From contig NW_020653945.1 of NCBI RefSeq assembly GCF_003589595.1, forward strand, positions 2,082,083 to 2,146,082: a stretch of 64,000 bases of DNA. Direction: 5' to 3'. How positions within the stretch are numbered: position 1 is the stretch's first letter; each line of letters opens with the position of its first letter. A program made the translations under genes and the position numbers. The DNA comes from Hyposmocoma kahamanoa. Taxonomy: Eukaryota > Arthropoda > Insecta > Lepidoptera > Cosmopterigidae. Below are positions 11,243-20,957 of this stretch, piece by piece. A model generated the notes under the pieces. That model was not told the origin of the DNA and did no database searches. It saw nothing but the letters and a program-made list of their open reading frames with translations.

Positions 11243-14200
11243 CGAATAATAACGAAGTATTTTAATAACCGGCAATCTATCTCACCACCGCTCTACATGT
11301 CTTTCAACCCTGACGTTGGCAAAATCGTCGCGCAAAACGACGGAGCCATAGATACAAAAGTTGAAGTTGAAAGAAGAATACACACAAAAAATAATATTAA
11401 TAATTACGCTAACGTGACTCATTTGTAATAATAACTAAACTCTTGCTATTTAACATACATACATATACTTCACGCCTTTTTCCCAACGGGGTAGGCAGAG
11501 ACAACAGTCTTCCACTTGCTACGGTCCTGACACACATCTTTCGCCTCATCAACACGCATCAATGCTTTCATACACGCTCGTCGGTTAAGGGTACTCTTGA
11601 CCTGGCCCTTCTTTTCTTCTTTTTTAAATTGAGGCCATCCGCCTCAATTTAAAGAAAAATAAAAATAAAAAACAAAAAATGTGGGTAGGTATCAATCCCA
11701 TCTGCTGTTTCTAGATTAACAATATTGACAGTGCACCAATATGTCACACATTCCAGAGTTAGACAATTTTTTTTGGATCAAATGTGTGTTCAACATACTA
11801 CATTAACTGCCTCCATGGCCGAACGGTTACCATACTGGACTGCCACGCAGAGGTCCCGGGCCAGAAGAAATATTTGTATGGCCTATATTTATTTCTGTCG
11901 TGAATTTGGGTATAATTTGTGGTTGTCAACTCATGAGTGTGTCCATTGCACCCTCGATACAGGGTTTCCATAGTGCCGAGCTATTAGTGTGTGTTAAAAA
12001 AAAAAGAAAAGAAAACATAAACACAAGTTGACAAATACATTTCAAACAGGCCATGTACTCTCTTCTCCGTCCGAAACCATTACAGTCAAATTATATACTA
12101 AAATAATACTCCACCAACTTAAAAGACGCATGATGCAAATGAAGCTTCATTCTGGACGTTGTGTTTTGATTTGGTCGAGTATTGTTTATTTCGAATGAAA
12201 CGAAATGACGTTTATTGCAACCATGGTACAAAAATACTTGTAACATGAAATTTTAGAACCACATGGCATGTCAGGGCACAGCAAAATATACTTAAATCTT
12301 AAAAATGTATTTCCAATAATTAATATTATGTGTGTTAAAAAACTACTTGGTTACGAACAGGGTACTTAATATGTGCGTAGGTTAAACACAATGAGATCTT
12401 TTGTTATATTGCAAGAACTCTGAGACAGAATAGTACGCTTTTTTTATTAGAAGTGACTTTAGATTGGAGGTGAATAAACTGTTTTGACTATTTTTTTATA
12501 CGAATGGGTATTTTATTATAAATTTGTATTCCTCTGTAGTATGGACCATTTTTAAACATTTCTAGGATCGGTTGTGGGAGTATTAATTTGTCTTTGCGAC
12601 GTGCACTCTTGTTAAATTCAAATAGACCGAGGTTATTACGAACAAATGTAGCGACTACTAGAAAAAAAAGCACTCCAGACTCGAATATATTTAGTCGTAG
12701 TAGGGTTCCATGTTAGAAAGTTCGTACAGAGAAGTACTGCCATCTTGTATAATGTGAGCATTACTGCGTTCCGGTTTTGAAGGGAAAGGGTGCTGGTGAA
12801 ATTACAGGCACGCTACGCCACTGGTGGTATACGTGATGGAAGAGCAGAATAATAGTTATGGATTCTCTTTTCTCTCTTAATAAGTATTTTTATAGAATGT
12901 TAATGTTGTTTATATGTTTTGTATATCTTATTGTAATGTATAGTGTACTCTTTATTGGAGATCCAAATAAATGAATAATAAAATAATAATAATAATAATT
13001 GTGAAGTCGCTGGTTAAATAATTAATCGTTCGTCCCGTCACTTGATATTATAAAACAAAATCTTTCCGTAATAGCATCTAAAACCTAACCGAGGCAGCAC
13101 ACGCCTCCTTTGCCTTTAACTATGGAGTTTTTATGAACTGATTTAAATGTTTTGCTCAGGTGTAATCCATGCGGACCTGAAACCGGCGAACTTCCTTCTA
13201 GTGAGTGGACGTTTGAAGCTCATTGACTTCGGCATCGCGTCGGCGATCAGCGGTGACGCGACTAGCGTGGTGCGCGCGCAGGCCACGGGGACCTACTCCT
13301 ACATCAGCCCGGAGGCGCTCATGGGCGGCGCCGGCGGCTACGGCGCCTCTAATGGTGAAGCGCCTATCAAGGTAAACCCCCTGTTGCACTCCCAAATTTC
13401 CATTCTACGAACACCTACCAGTGCCGAGGCGTCCATATAACTCGATTCCCAACAGCTTGCCTAACATTTTCCGCGTATTACCAAAAGATTGTACTAAACA
13501 GCGCGCATACCCCACCACTTAACAAACGTATTCAAAATATTCACTATAAACGCGTCATAACTTGTCCCATTTCAACCAATCAGCGCGAGGTAAGCCGGCG
13601 GATCTACGGGTTCTATTTCATTCATGAAATCTACGCACACAGCAAAAATCCGCTTCATAACATCTAAAGAAATCACGGTCAAGAAGCCGGAATAAAACGG
13701 GTTATAGTCGAATAAGTTCACGTAAATTTAAACCTTGTTCCAACAAATTACAGTTTTATCATCATCAACCCTCTCTCGGGTCTCCTTTCAGACGAGGGTT
13801 TAGGCCATAGTCCGCCACGCTGGCCTAATGCGGGTTGGGGACTTACAGTTTAATTTGTTTTAATGTCAGAATAGTTGCCAGATGTAAAACTTTCTTAAAA
13901 TAATGTAACAAAATTATTATAACAGCAAATTAATACAAAATATGGTTAATGTGAATTTTGTAAATCTTAACGATAAATAGTGTTACATACGTATCTATAT
14001 CTATTTGGGTGTCATGGTAATTCGTAGGTAATTAAAATAACTACAGTTAGCATTCATGAGTTTGTTTACTATCAAACTTTTTTATCGCAACGGGCAGCAT
14101 AAAATATAGTACATTAAAGACGCAATCAGTCTGTCAACCGTGACCATGAGACCTGTAAAGGGCCCGAAACGTTGGTCTGTTTGAAAAAACAAATATACGC

Positions 14201-16456
14201 GATTTAAATCCGGAAAAATAGTTTCATTAATGCGTAACAATCGCGAATACCTAAGAACTCGATAAAAATAGTATAAGTAAAAAAAAAACAAAATATTGTT
14301 CAAATTTGACAGCGTCAAATAAAAATAAAATTACAATTTCTCCTGGAGAATTCATTATCCACTAAAACGACTTTATATCGGGTATGAAACGATTTCTAAC
14401 ACTTTAGATTTATGGGTAGATGTTCATAGAATCTAGGATCTATTTACTGGCGCGTTTCTCCATGCTAATGCCAGGTTCACGTTTTTCGTTGCTTGCGTTA
14501 GCCGAGTACACGGCGTAGAAATCTGCCATCCGCAAAGACGTTCTTGTGTCTTCCGCTTCGTGTCGCGGAGAGACTTGCGCGCATGCGCGGCGCCTTGCTT
14601 TTGTTTGGGTTGTCGACACTTCCGAACCGGCTGCTGCTCTGTGATTGGCCAGTGGTGCTGTGCTCCGCAAACGTTCCTTGTTGCTTGCGTGGAAATATCA
14701 AGCTTGCTAGATATCAAACTATCAAAGAAATCCAACGCAATGTATAACTCATATCAAAATTCACATTCAAATTCATTTATTCAGATAACTAGGATCCATA
14801 AGTGTTATCATATATAGGACTCTTTCTTTCTATATATAAGGCATAATTCCGTACGATGGGTAACGGATTTAAATATTTCCAAGTTTCGCAATGCTCGGCC
14901 CCCGCTTGTCCATCGCTCGTAAGTACAAGGAAAAAAAGGAAGTAAATTAATTTAATAATTATGTTTTGTCTAGATCTCATTTCGGTCGGACGTGTGGTCA
15001 TTGGGGTGCATTCTGTACAGCATGGTGTACGGGCGCACGCCCTTCGGACACATCCCTAACCTGGCCAAGTTAGCTGCCATACTCGATCCTAATCATCGGA
15101 TTGAATACCCGCCTGTGCAGCGTGAGTACACTTAAATGATAAAAAAATTCAAGTTCTTCAGTCGTAATATTAGAGATAACAAATTTAGAAAGTAATGTAA
15201 AATAGTATTAGCATATTAGAATTACACCTTTAATAATAACGCACACACTCAACATAGCCCCGCACTTGGGAAACCCTGAGTCGCGAGTGCCATGGACACA
15301 CACATTGACAACCGCAAATTACACCCCGAGATAAATAGATGTAGGCCATATAAATATTTCTCCCGGCCCGGGAATCGAACCTGTAGTTGAATTCCCTGTG
15401 AAAGTGTTTGTGCAGAGACGTACTGCCATCTTACCTATTTCTGCCGCCGAGCAGTAATGTGAGCTTTACTGTGTTTCGGCTTTGAAGGGTAAGGGTGCTG
15501 GTGAAATTACAGGCAGGCACATGGGACTTGTCTTAGGATAACAGGCGTAGCGGCAGTGTACCTCAGATCTTTGCGATTTAAAGCTCTGAGTGGCACTGCA
15601 ACTGCTTTGGACAGGCGTGTCGCTTGACAGTCACAGTGTCGCAGGCGCACGTATTTAGTATTATTTAAAAAAAAGTCCCACCTAGTGTAGGGTTGTAAAT
15701 ATACTTATAGTCTGTCTCTTTTGAAGACGGAGTAAAATGACAGTTCATTGCGTAAAAGTGGTGCCCGCTTGCGAGCAGCTAGAGATTGCAATCGATAAAT
15801 ATTCTGTCGACTATCGATTGAATATTGGTCACGCTTATGGAATAATTAGCCGAACTTGTTTCATTTGAATCATCCTCGACTCATTATTCATCCAATTACA
15901 GAGCACAAGTTCATTTGAATTGTGAATTTTTATAAGTTCATACATACATAAACTGTATTTAGGGTCGAAACACAAAACTGCGAATTGCTGCGATGCGATT
16001 TCGTGCGGCGGGCATGCGCGATGCGGAGCAATTCGCAAATTCTTGCGACGCGTCGTGTCGTGCGACGTCGCATCTCAGTTTTGTGTTTCGACCCTTAGAA
16101 CTATGTTTATGAATAATACAATGAGGAGACATAATTTAAAATTTTTAATTTAAATTCAATATGCATGCAGTCAATGCGTGAAATAGAGATGTCGGATTTC
16201 ATTCTAGCCTTGAAAAGCCCCAAATTTTTTTCTATCTGCAGACCTCCCTCCATCACTAATATCGGCGCTCAAATGGTGCTTAACATACAACGCACGGCAG
16301 CGACCTACAGTTCGTGAACTGCTGGCCATTCCGTACTTGCAGCCGCAGCTCCAACCCTCGCCGCAGCCAAAGCTGCCGCAAGCCGTGATCGAGAAGCTGC
16401 AAGTCGCGCTCACGCCACAAGAGTACAAACTTGTCCTACAAAGATTGCTGACGTAG
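6244..16456 (+). CDS. Mps1: Mps1/TTK dual-specificity spindle-checkpoint kinase
   Basis: Joining 6244-7122, 9221-9366, 10762-10922, 13160-13371, 14974-15121 and 16242-16456 gives 586 residues with a stop at 16454-16456. The kinase domain fills the C-terminal half: glycine loop GVGGSS (284-289), AVK lysine K306, IHADLKPAN with catalytic D401, DFG at 418-420, activation loop [11 protein letters not shown] and SPEAL (445-449). [15 protein letters not shown] and KLIDFGIA are close to TTK. The N-terminal 270 residues are polar and low in complexity, with SP/TP sites and a KEN motif at 95-97. Known role: it phosphorylates the kinetochore protein KNL1/Spc105 to recruit Bub proteins and delay anaphase. 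The start ATG follows aaaac, with no earlier in-frame ATG in this exon. The protein is shorter than the human one because the N-terminus is shorter. Confidence 0.93.
7236..7506 (-). repeat. interspersed repeat family A, copy 2
   Basis: Reverse-strand copy in Mps1 intron 1, from ATCAAGTGACAGGACGAAC to TTCATAAGGAGCTCTA. Confidence 0.65.
7569..8096. repeat. palindromic family E copy 2, split by a LINE insertion
   Basis: The left part (7569-7706) and right part (8062-8096) together match the uninterrupted copy at 28552-28728. They are separated by a 5'-truncated LINE (7707-8061), with CCTG present on both sides. Confidence 0.7.
7707..8061 (+). mobile_element. 5'-truncated LINE tail ending in TTTGAC repeats
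   Basis: It encodes the end of a reverse-transcriptase ORF ([20 protein letters not shown]), then a 3' UTR, and ends in four TTTGAC units. CCTG flanks both sides as a target-site duplication inside the palindromic element. It is a dead fragment. Confidence 0.7.
8480..9010 (-). pseudogene. CR1-like LINE reverse-transcriptase relic
   Basis: The minus strand, across several frames, reads [31 protein letters not shown] and [17 protein letters not shown]. This is the usual end of CR1/Jockey reverse transcriptases (LEYAxxVWxPYxKKD, KVQRRATK). Stops and frameshifts show it is not functional. Confidence 0.55.
9221..9366 (+). CDS. Mps1: Mps1 exon 2 (ATP-binding lysine, helix C)
   Basis: It starts [14 protein letters not shown] after tttgtttcag and contains [11 protein letters not shown] and VIRLYD. 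The donor gtaaga splits the tyrosine codon of RLYDY. Confidence 0.92.
9367..10231. other. Mps1 intron 2, left part
   Basis: AT-rich intron with no recognisable repeat or coding segment apart from an inverted TTTGTTATATGGAAA / TTTCCACATAACAAA pair near 10121-10170. Confidence 0.5.
10232..10404 (-). repeat. tRNA-derived SINE, family C
   Basis: The reverse strand reads GTGGTCGAGTGGCTTGCA (box A) and GGGTTCGATCCCC (box B), then a unique tail. The body differs from family B. It is not a functional tRNA gene: there is no acceptor-stem pairing and the anticodon region is expanded. Confidence 0.6.
10480..10700 (+). repeat. retroelement 3' fragment, family N
   Basis: It shares the block around GTGGAATTCCCTGGCTGCAG and the ACTTGAACCTTTGCAAAG region with 45700-45890. 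The small ORF here is therefore repeat-derived. Confidence 0.35.
10762..10922 (+). CDS. Mps1: Mps1 exon 3 (hinge region)
   Basis: It completes RLYDY, then reads [29 protein letters not shown] and HCVHYIHEH. Exon 4 follows with [11 protein letters not shown]. The donor is gttggt. Confidence 0.92.
11185..11240. repeat. (TA)n microsatellite
   Basis: About 40 bases of alternating TA in Mps1 intron 3. Confidence 0.9.
11450..11615 (+). repeat. LINE 3' fragment common in Lepidoptera
   Basis: It contains CACGCCTTTTTCCCAACGGG, GTAGGCAGAGA and TGGTCGGT-like blocks followed by GGGTACTCTTGACCTGGCC, a repeat end I recognise as widespread in moth genomes. A decayed relative lies at 25085-25205. Confidence 0.5.
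11806..12005 (+). repeat. tRNA-derived SINE family B, copy 2
   Basis: The head and body are intact, but about eleven bases covering box B are deleted (GAGGTCCCGGGCCAG). It ends in an A-run. It probably cannot be transcribed. Confidence 0.75.
12054..12205. repeat. family I inverted-repeat element, partial
   Basis: It shares CAAATGAAGCTTCAT and TTTTGATTTGGTCGAGTATT with copies at 23678, 21555 and 46528. Confidence 0.5.
12488..12720 (-). pseudogene. LINE reverse-transcriptase C-terminal fragment
   Basis: The minus strand reads [19 protein letters not shown] and [13 protein letters not shown]. The IYNKIPxxIK motif is the usual end of Jockey/CR1-type ORF2. Only the last 60 residues remain. Confidence 0.5.
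12695..13056 (+). repeat. interspersed repeat family A, copy 3 (gapped)
   Basis: The 5' half is at 12695-12860, and the terminal CGTCCCGTCACTTGATATTA is at 13033-13055. The intervening AT-rich segment is unrelated. Confidence 0.5.
13160..13371 (+). CDS. Mps1: Mps1 exon 4 (catalytic and activation loops)
   Basis: 70 codons after the split glycine carry [32 protein letters not shown] and ISPEAL, the core catalytic elements of the kinase. The usual HRD arginine is replaced, as in other TTK kinases. The insert [17 protein letters not shown] is where TTK proteins have a variable loop. Confidence 0.93.
13757..13852 (+). repeat. LINE 3' fragment with ATCATCATC start
   Basis: ATCATCATCAACCC followed by GTTTAGGCCATAGTCCGCCA and GCGGGTTGGGGA is a repeat end commonly met in moth genomes. 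Confidence 0.5.
14135..14235 (+). repeat. fragment of the foldback element seen at 26482
   Basis: It shares GGGCCCGAAACGTTGGT, GTTTGAAAAAAC and CCGGAAAAATAGTTTCATT with 26590-26656. Confidence 0.55.
14440..14700. other. GC-rich block in Mps1 intron 4
   Basis: A GC- and CpG-rich stretch inside AT-rich intron, open in several frames on both strands. TTGCTTGCG occurs near both ends in the same orientation. No protein similarity was recognised. Confidence 0.4.
14974..15121 (+). CDS. Mps1: Mps1 exon 5 (kinase C-lobe)
   Basis: 49 codons: [20 protein letters not shown], then [28 protein letters not shown] is the kinase subdomain IX signature. It ends in phase 1 before gtgagt. Confidence 0.92.
15234..15383 (-). 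repeat. tRNA-derived SINE family B, copy 3 (truncated)
   Basis: The tail, body and box B are present, but the head is cut at the point where family A copy 4 begins. Confidence 0.7.
15392..15675 (+). repeat. interspersed repeat family A, copy 4
   Basis: It runs from GTGAAAGTGTTTGTGCAG to TTTAGTATTATTTAAAAAAAA and directly follows a truncated SINE. Confidence 0.65.
15700..16175 (+). repeat. family F element, copy 1, carrying a nested element
   Basis: Family F starts TCTTTTGAAGACGGAGTAAA, followed by ATGACAGTTCATTGCG, and includes ATCGATAAATATTCTGTCGA. This copy is interrupted at 15962-16094 by a different element. Its empty counterpart is at 17764-18060. Confidence 0.65.
15962..16094. mobile_element. 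PIF/Harbinger-like small element with TTA target duplication
   Basis: The ends are inverted repeats beginning GGGTCGAAACACAAAACTG, and the flanking TTA is duplicated (15959-15961, 16095-16097). The paralogous sequence at 18000-18020 (GCATTTAGAACTA) is the empty site. 133 bp and no coding capacity. A relative with a central insertion lies at 31365-31680. Confidence 0.75.
16242..16456 (+). CDS. Mps1: Mps1 exon 6 (C-terminus and stop)
   Basis: Two bases complete the split codon, then [20 protein letters not shown] matches the kinase subdomain XI motif. The last residues are [12 protein letters not shown] and TAG. No canonical AATAAA was seen in the first kilobase downstream. Confidence 0.9.
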
Positions 16457-16630
16457 AATAATTTGTAATATTTGTTGAGGTGAAATTATTGGAGTTTTCC
16501 ATGTAATACTCGGTGAATTAAGGTGTCTGTGTGTAGTGGTTAAATTCACTAAGTTCCAAATGGTGCCCTTGAACTGATAAGTAGGATGCTTGACTAGTTG
16601 TATCTTGTGTACCCGCTTGTTGTTCTGTAA

Positions 16631-16793
16631 GGGTGCGTATAGATCTGGCGAATGGGTTGCAAATGCACCTGTTTGCTAAAGGCTCGCGAACTGCGCACGT
16701 GCACTACGTAGTCCGATCTGTTCGCGCGCCACATATACTAGCTGCACGCAAGCAGCACGCATGCAGTACATTCGCCAGATCTGTACGCACCCC
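16631..16793. mobile_element. small inverted-repeat element just after the Mps1 stop
   Basis: The terminal inverted repeats start GGGTGCGTATAGATCTGGCG and differ at one position between the two ends. The flanks are TAA and CAA, compatible with a decayed 3-bp duplication. It begins 175 bp after the stop, so it may be part of the 3' UTR. Confidence 0.65.
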
Positions 16794-17469
16794 AACTATC
16801 GTATATGTGTATATAAATTCTGAAAAACAAGATTCGGTTTTTGTGTACAGACACATACCGCTGGTTTGTTTGTGCAATTTGTATATGTTTGACGTTAACG
16901 ACTCATAATATTTTTTTCAAACTCTGAAATTATTTATTTAAGAGCTTCGGTTTATACAGCCAAAGACAATTCATTTTGCAACTGAAAAATGCGTATCTGT
17001 CAAGTACTATTTTTTAATTGAGACACGTATTAAAAGAGCTTTTATGTCCGATATTAAATGTGTATCGTCAAAGTAGTCACTCGGATTTCAAGCTCTCTTA
17101 TATTTATAAGATTACAATCACTTGACTAAGCTGTTTCCACACTACTATGTTATTAACGCGTAATCGGCTCGAGCCCGTCAGAAAAAGCTTTTAAGTCCGT
17201 GGAATAATAGCGAAAAACACGTAGCGCGTTTCGCTTCCATCCTATTACATGGAAAAATCCTAAGAGAAAGTTTTTTCAGACCGACTTAATGTAATACCGT
17301 AACAAGAAATGTGGTGACTGATTAAGGAATCAGGACTTAATAGAGCCGAGTGACGTTTATTAATAAGTGGATATTTTGGCAACAATCAATGAGTAATCGT
17401 GGGTACTCAATACTTACTTAATAAGAAAGACTGTTGACTTCATTAAAACCTTAATATTAGACTTTGTAC

Positions 17470-17735
17470 TTGTGACAGGACGAACAAGTCGTGCACCTGG
17501 TGGTAAACGACACGCCTATCCGCAACAGTTGCAGTGCCACTCGGAGCTAAAGATCTTAGAGGCTCAGCCATTGCGCCACTCTGAGACATAAGTTGACAAG
17601 TCCCATGTGCCTGTAATTTCACCAGCTTCCTTACCCTTCTAAACCGGAACGCAGTAACGCTCATATTACCGCTTAGCGGCAGAAAAGAAGGTGGCATTAC
17701 TTCCCTGGACGAACTCTTTCACAAGGAGCTCTGCA
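17470..17735 (-). repeat. interspersed repeat family A, copy 5
   Basis: From GTGACAGGACGAACAAGTCG to TTTCACAAGGAGCTCTGC; nearly full length. Confidence 0.7.
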
Positions 17736-17763
17736 GGCTTAAATAATGTATATAATATAATTA

Positions 17764-18060
17764 TGTAGTCCGTCTTTTTTGAAGATGGAGTAAATTGACA
17801 GTTTATTACGCAAAAGTGTTGCCCGCTTGCGAGCTAGTGATTGCAGTCGATAAATATTCTGTCGACTGTCGACTGAATGTCGGTTACGCTTATGCATTGT
17901 TGCATATTTACATAATTGTCCTTGTTTCCCCATTTTTCGTCCAACTGCTGGACACAAGTTCATTTGAATTGTCAATTTTTGTAAGTTCATATTATTATAT
18001 ACAAGCACTGCATTTAGAACTATATCTATTAAAAATGCAAAGAGGAGAGATATTTTAAAA
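17764..18060 (+). repeat. family F element, copy 2 (uninterrupted)
   Basis: It starts TAGTCCGTCTTTTTTGAAGA, then includes GCAGTCGATAAATATTCTGT and GCATTTAGAACTATATCT. It gives the empty-site reference for insertions in copies at 15700 and 42105. Confidence 0.65.
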
Positions 18061-18114
18061 TATAGATAAACAAATCCGCCTGTTATTATTAAAATGAATA
18101 TGAATAAAAATTTA

Positions 18115-18330
18115 TTTCGATACTATTAGTACAACTGTCAAAATAACAATGAAGAAGGCAATAACGCAATGAGCAGTCATTAGCACGTATTCACAGTTTA
18201 GAAATTTTTGGCAAAATTTTACCTCCTGTCACAATCTATCGATAAAACTGTCGACAACTACATGACTATTTACAATTGTATGAAAACTGGCAACCTTGCA
18301 AATGTCATTTTACTCCGTCTTCAAAGAAAA
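18115..18330 (-). repeat. family F element, subfamily 2, reverse copy
   Basis: Contains CTATCGATAAAACTGTCGAC and, at the end, TGTCATTTTACTCCGTCTTC. The same subfamily is at 23935-24130 and 55272-55700. Confidence 0.55.
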
Positions 18331-18477
18331 CACTACAGTTGTTACGACTATGGCTGACTGATAACCAGTGGTCAGATATTCGGATGCTTATTTGCCTACA
18401 ATTTGGTTGCTCGCTAACATATTTAGATTGCACTTTGTTATTGAAAAAATCCCGCGATACCGGGATTGACTAAATTC

Positions 18478-18605
18478 TTTAGATCGACCCGTTGCTGGGG
18501 CTATTGCTCTTCCAACTGAGCTGCGGAACGAGTTAACAATCTTTACAAGTTATCTATGTGCCCGTTGTAGGACTTTTATCTCTGAGAAATTTGTCTTTCG
18601 TAGAT
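18478..18605 (-). repeat. tRNA-like SINE family D, copy 1
   Basis: The minus strand reads CCGCAGCTCAGTTGGAAGAG (box A-like) and ACGGGTCGATC (box B-like), preceded by GGGCACATAGATAACTTGT. The same leader and tRNA-like order recur at 32835-32965 and 43735-43900. Confidence 0.45.
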
Positions 18606-18705
18606 CTCACAGGTCTTCAGTAATAACAACGAACTGGTGAAGTATTTTCACAATAAATATGAATATCATGTTATTTGTTTTAAGTTAACATCGTGAAAAA
18701 TGTAA

Positions 18706-18771
18706 ATTAAAACTAAATTTTTAATGTTTAATGCCAGAAGTTGCATTAAACATTAAAAATTTAGTTTTAAT
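18706..18771. repeat. perfect 29-bp hairpin
   Basis: The left arm 18706-18734 and right arm 18743-18771 are exact reverse complements, with the 8-base loop CAGAAGTT. The arms are very AT-rich. Confidence 0.9.
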
Positions 18772-18951
18772 ATTATTTACAGTAAGAATCATAATTAGAT
18801 GTCCAGAATGTGAACAAAGAGGATAACTAATGGTATATATAATAAATTAAATGGTAGTTTCCCGTTTTCGAGGAAAATAAATATTTAGAACTCTTTTCAA
18901 ATTATAATCTGATAAAACTTGGAACAATTCAGATTTTGCAATGTATATTCT

Positions 18952-19375
18952 GCCCTGCTAAGCCGAAAGGCGCTAACTCTGAGATATACTCCCTTTTAGT
19001 TTTTTTTTTTACCATTCAATAGCTATAATAATTTTGCATCTAATGGTATAATAGAAATAGCGCTATCTAACTTAAAACATTTAAAAAACCACTAAGAAGT
19101 ATTTTGATATCTCATTTTTTTCTTATATTACTTATGGATTTGGCGGCTTTCTTTATAATCAAAATAGCGGTATCTCACAATATACATAGGTATAATGGTA
19201 CAATTTATGGATAATTTAGGTATGTCAATAAATCTATTAGTCAAAAATACGTACAAAATAAGTTTTGACATCTTCAAAAAGATTTATTTTTGAAGGTGCT
19301 TAAATACAATTTACAAACAGTTGATTTTCTCAAAACTTACTCTGATTGAGATAGCGCTTTTCGGCTTATCCGGGC
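18952..19375. mobile_element. 424-bp inverted-repeat element
   Basis: The left end GCCCTGCTAAGCCGAAAGGC and the reverse-complemented right end GCCCGGATAAGCCGAAAAGC match over about 26 bp. No ORF is present and the target duplication is unclear. Confidence 0.55.
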
Positions 19376-19431
19376 AATTTATTTAATTTCGTTTAATCAA
19401 ATAATTATAATAAAAGACTATATTATAATAT

Positions 19432-19641
19432 AATAATAACGCACACACTCAACATAGCCCCGCACTAGGGAAACCCTGTGTCGCGGGTGCCATGGACACA
19501 CACATAGACAACCACAAATTACACCCAAACTCACGAGAGAAATAAATGTAGGCCATACAAATATTTCGCCCGGCCCGGGAATCGAACCTGGGACCTCTGC
19601 GTGGCAGTCCGGCATGGTAACCGTTCGGCCACGGAGGCAGT
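19432..19641 (-). repeat. tRNA-derived SINE family B, copy 4
   Basis: A full-length reverse copy with intact box A and box B. Confidence 0.85.
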
Positions 19642-20957
19642 TGAAGCATATTGAAGGTCGTAAATAATTTTATGACACTGGTAACTCAATCGGGGTCTAA
19701 AACATTTTTTGTGCCGACATTTTGTCGTGCCATAGATGTAATTCGTGGTTCGTTTCTCGAATGGTTCAAATGGTTCAAAGTATAAGGTTTAGCGTACCTG
19801 CCTTCACACTTTGACCAGGACATTTCATGACATTCCTTTCTTTGCATTTTGGACTTCTAATTATAATTCATGCAATAGTTGAAACCATTGTGCCATGGTT
19901 TTAAGTTTGAAACTTCTAGCTGTTCATAGTACTGATATTCAGTTGTCATATTGGTCACCACCAGTAAAATTTATAGTGAGTCAAAATCAGAAACATCACG
20001 ATATTTCGGTATATCGGGATTTAAAAGAAAAAAAAGATATTTAAAGTAGCCTGCTTCCATACTTTGGTAGCATTCATGTGAAAAAATAAACTTTAGGTAC
20101 AAGAATATCTGACCACTACCTACTGCTAACAGGCTAAATTCCAAAACGACGCTAAAATTAAGTAGGTATAGGTTGTATACGTAATTAGTACATAATTTTA
20201 TATGAAAACTCAATCTTAATTGGATAGTGTACTTTTTAAAATAAATGTAACTTATGAACTGTTAATATAGACATTATGATCAAATATACATACATATGAT
20301 AGTAAAAATAAATATGGAATATGTTAAGATAGCAGTTTTAATGAAAACCAGATTAAAATAAATACGTTTATTTAAATTATATATAAGATTTATAAGGAGT
20401 ACAAAAAATAAATAGAAATCTTAGCACAGCGTATAACACTGATAAATAGTGATTGGGGACAATGTTGTCCTTTAAATCTTACTTAGCAAAACAAAGCAGC
20501 TTTTAGACTTTGAAATATTTTCTATCGAAAGCTGAAGGTCAGGGCTCGAAGAAAGAGCTTCTTATTCCTCTGCTAATCAGAGAAAAGGAATTCTCATAGC
20601 TGCTATGGCAAGCTACTCGAGTAGCAACAACAATGACGCAGCCGCGCGATTGGCGTTAAGCATTTAACGCTTCGCATGCTTCTTCCAGAACCCAAAACAT
20701 CAGCTTTGACAACTTCTCGAATGACTATCTAATATTCAAATGCAAGACAGTCGTATTTGAAATTGGAATAGATTTATACTTGTGAAAGAGATAAGTTTAT
20801 CTGTAGCAGCGCCTGCCCGTGGCATATTGCCCGTACCTTATTCCGTAAGTTAGGTGGGGGTAGTGACGTTACATAAATAAAAGCAAGAGTTTAGTTGGTG
20901 TGGTTTAATGCTTAAATTAGGCAGTATGTCGCGGGCAGCCGCGGCGGGCTGACGTGC

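Larger units (their letters stand above)
16457..20957. other. convergent intergenic region between Mps1 and alpha-spectrin
   Basis: It contains both 3' UTRs and several repeats (16631, 17470, 17764, 18115, 18478, 18706, 18952 and 19432). A TTTATT at 20367-20372 is a possible minus-strand poly(A) signal about 590 bases after the spectrin stop. 19642-20360 shows nothing recognisable. Confidence 0.5.

Noticed and set aside
14433..14817. overlapping ORFs on both strands in Mps1 intron 4
   Set aside because: They arise from the GC-rich block; no splice borders or protein similarity.
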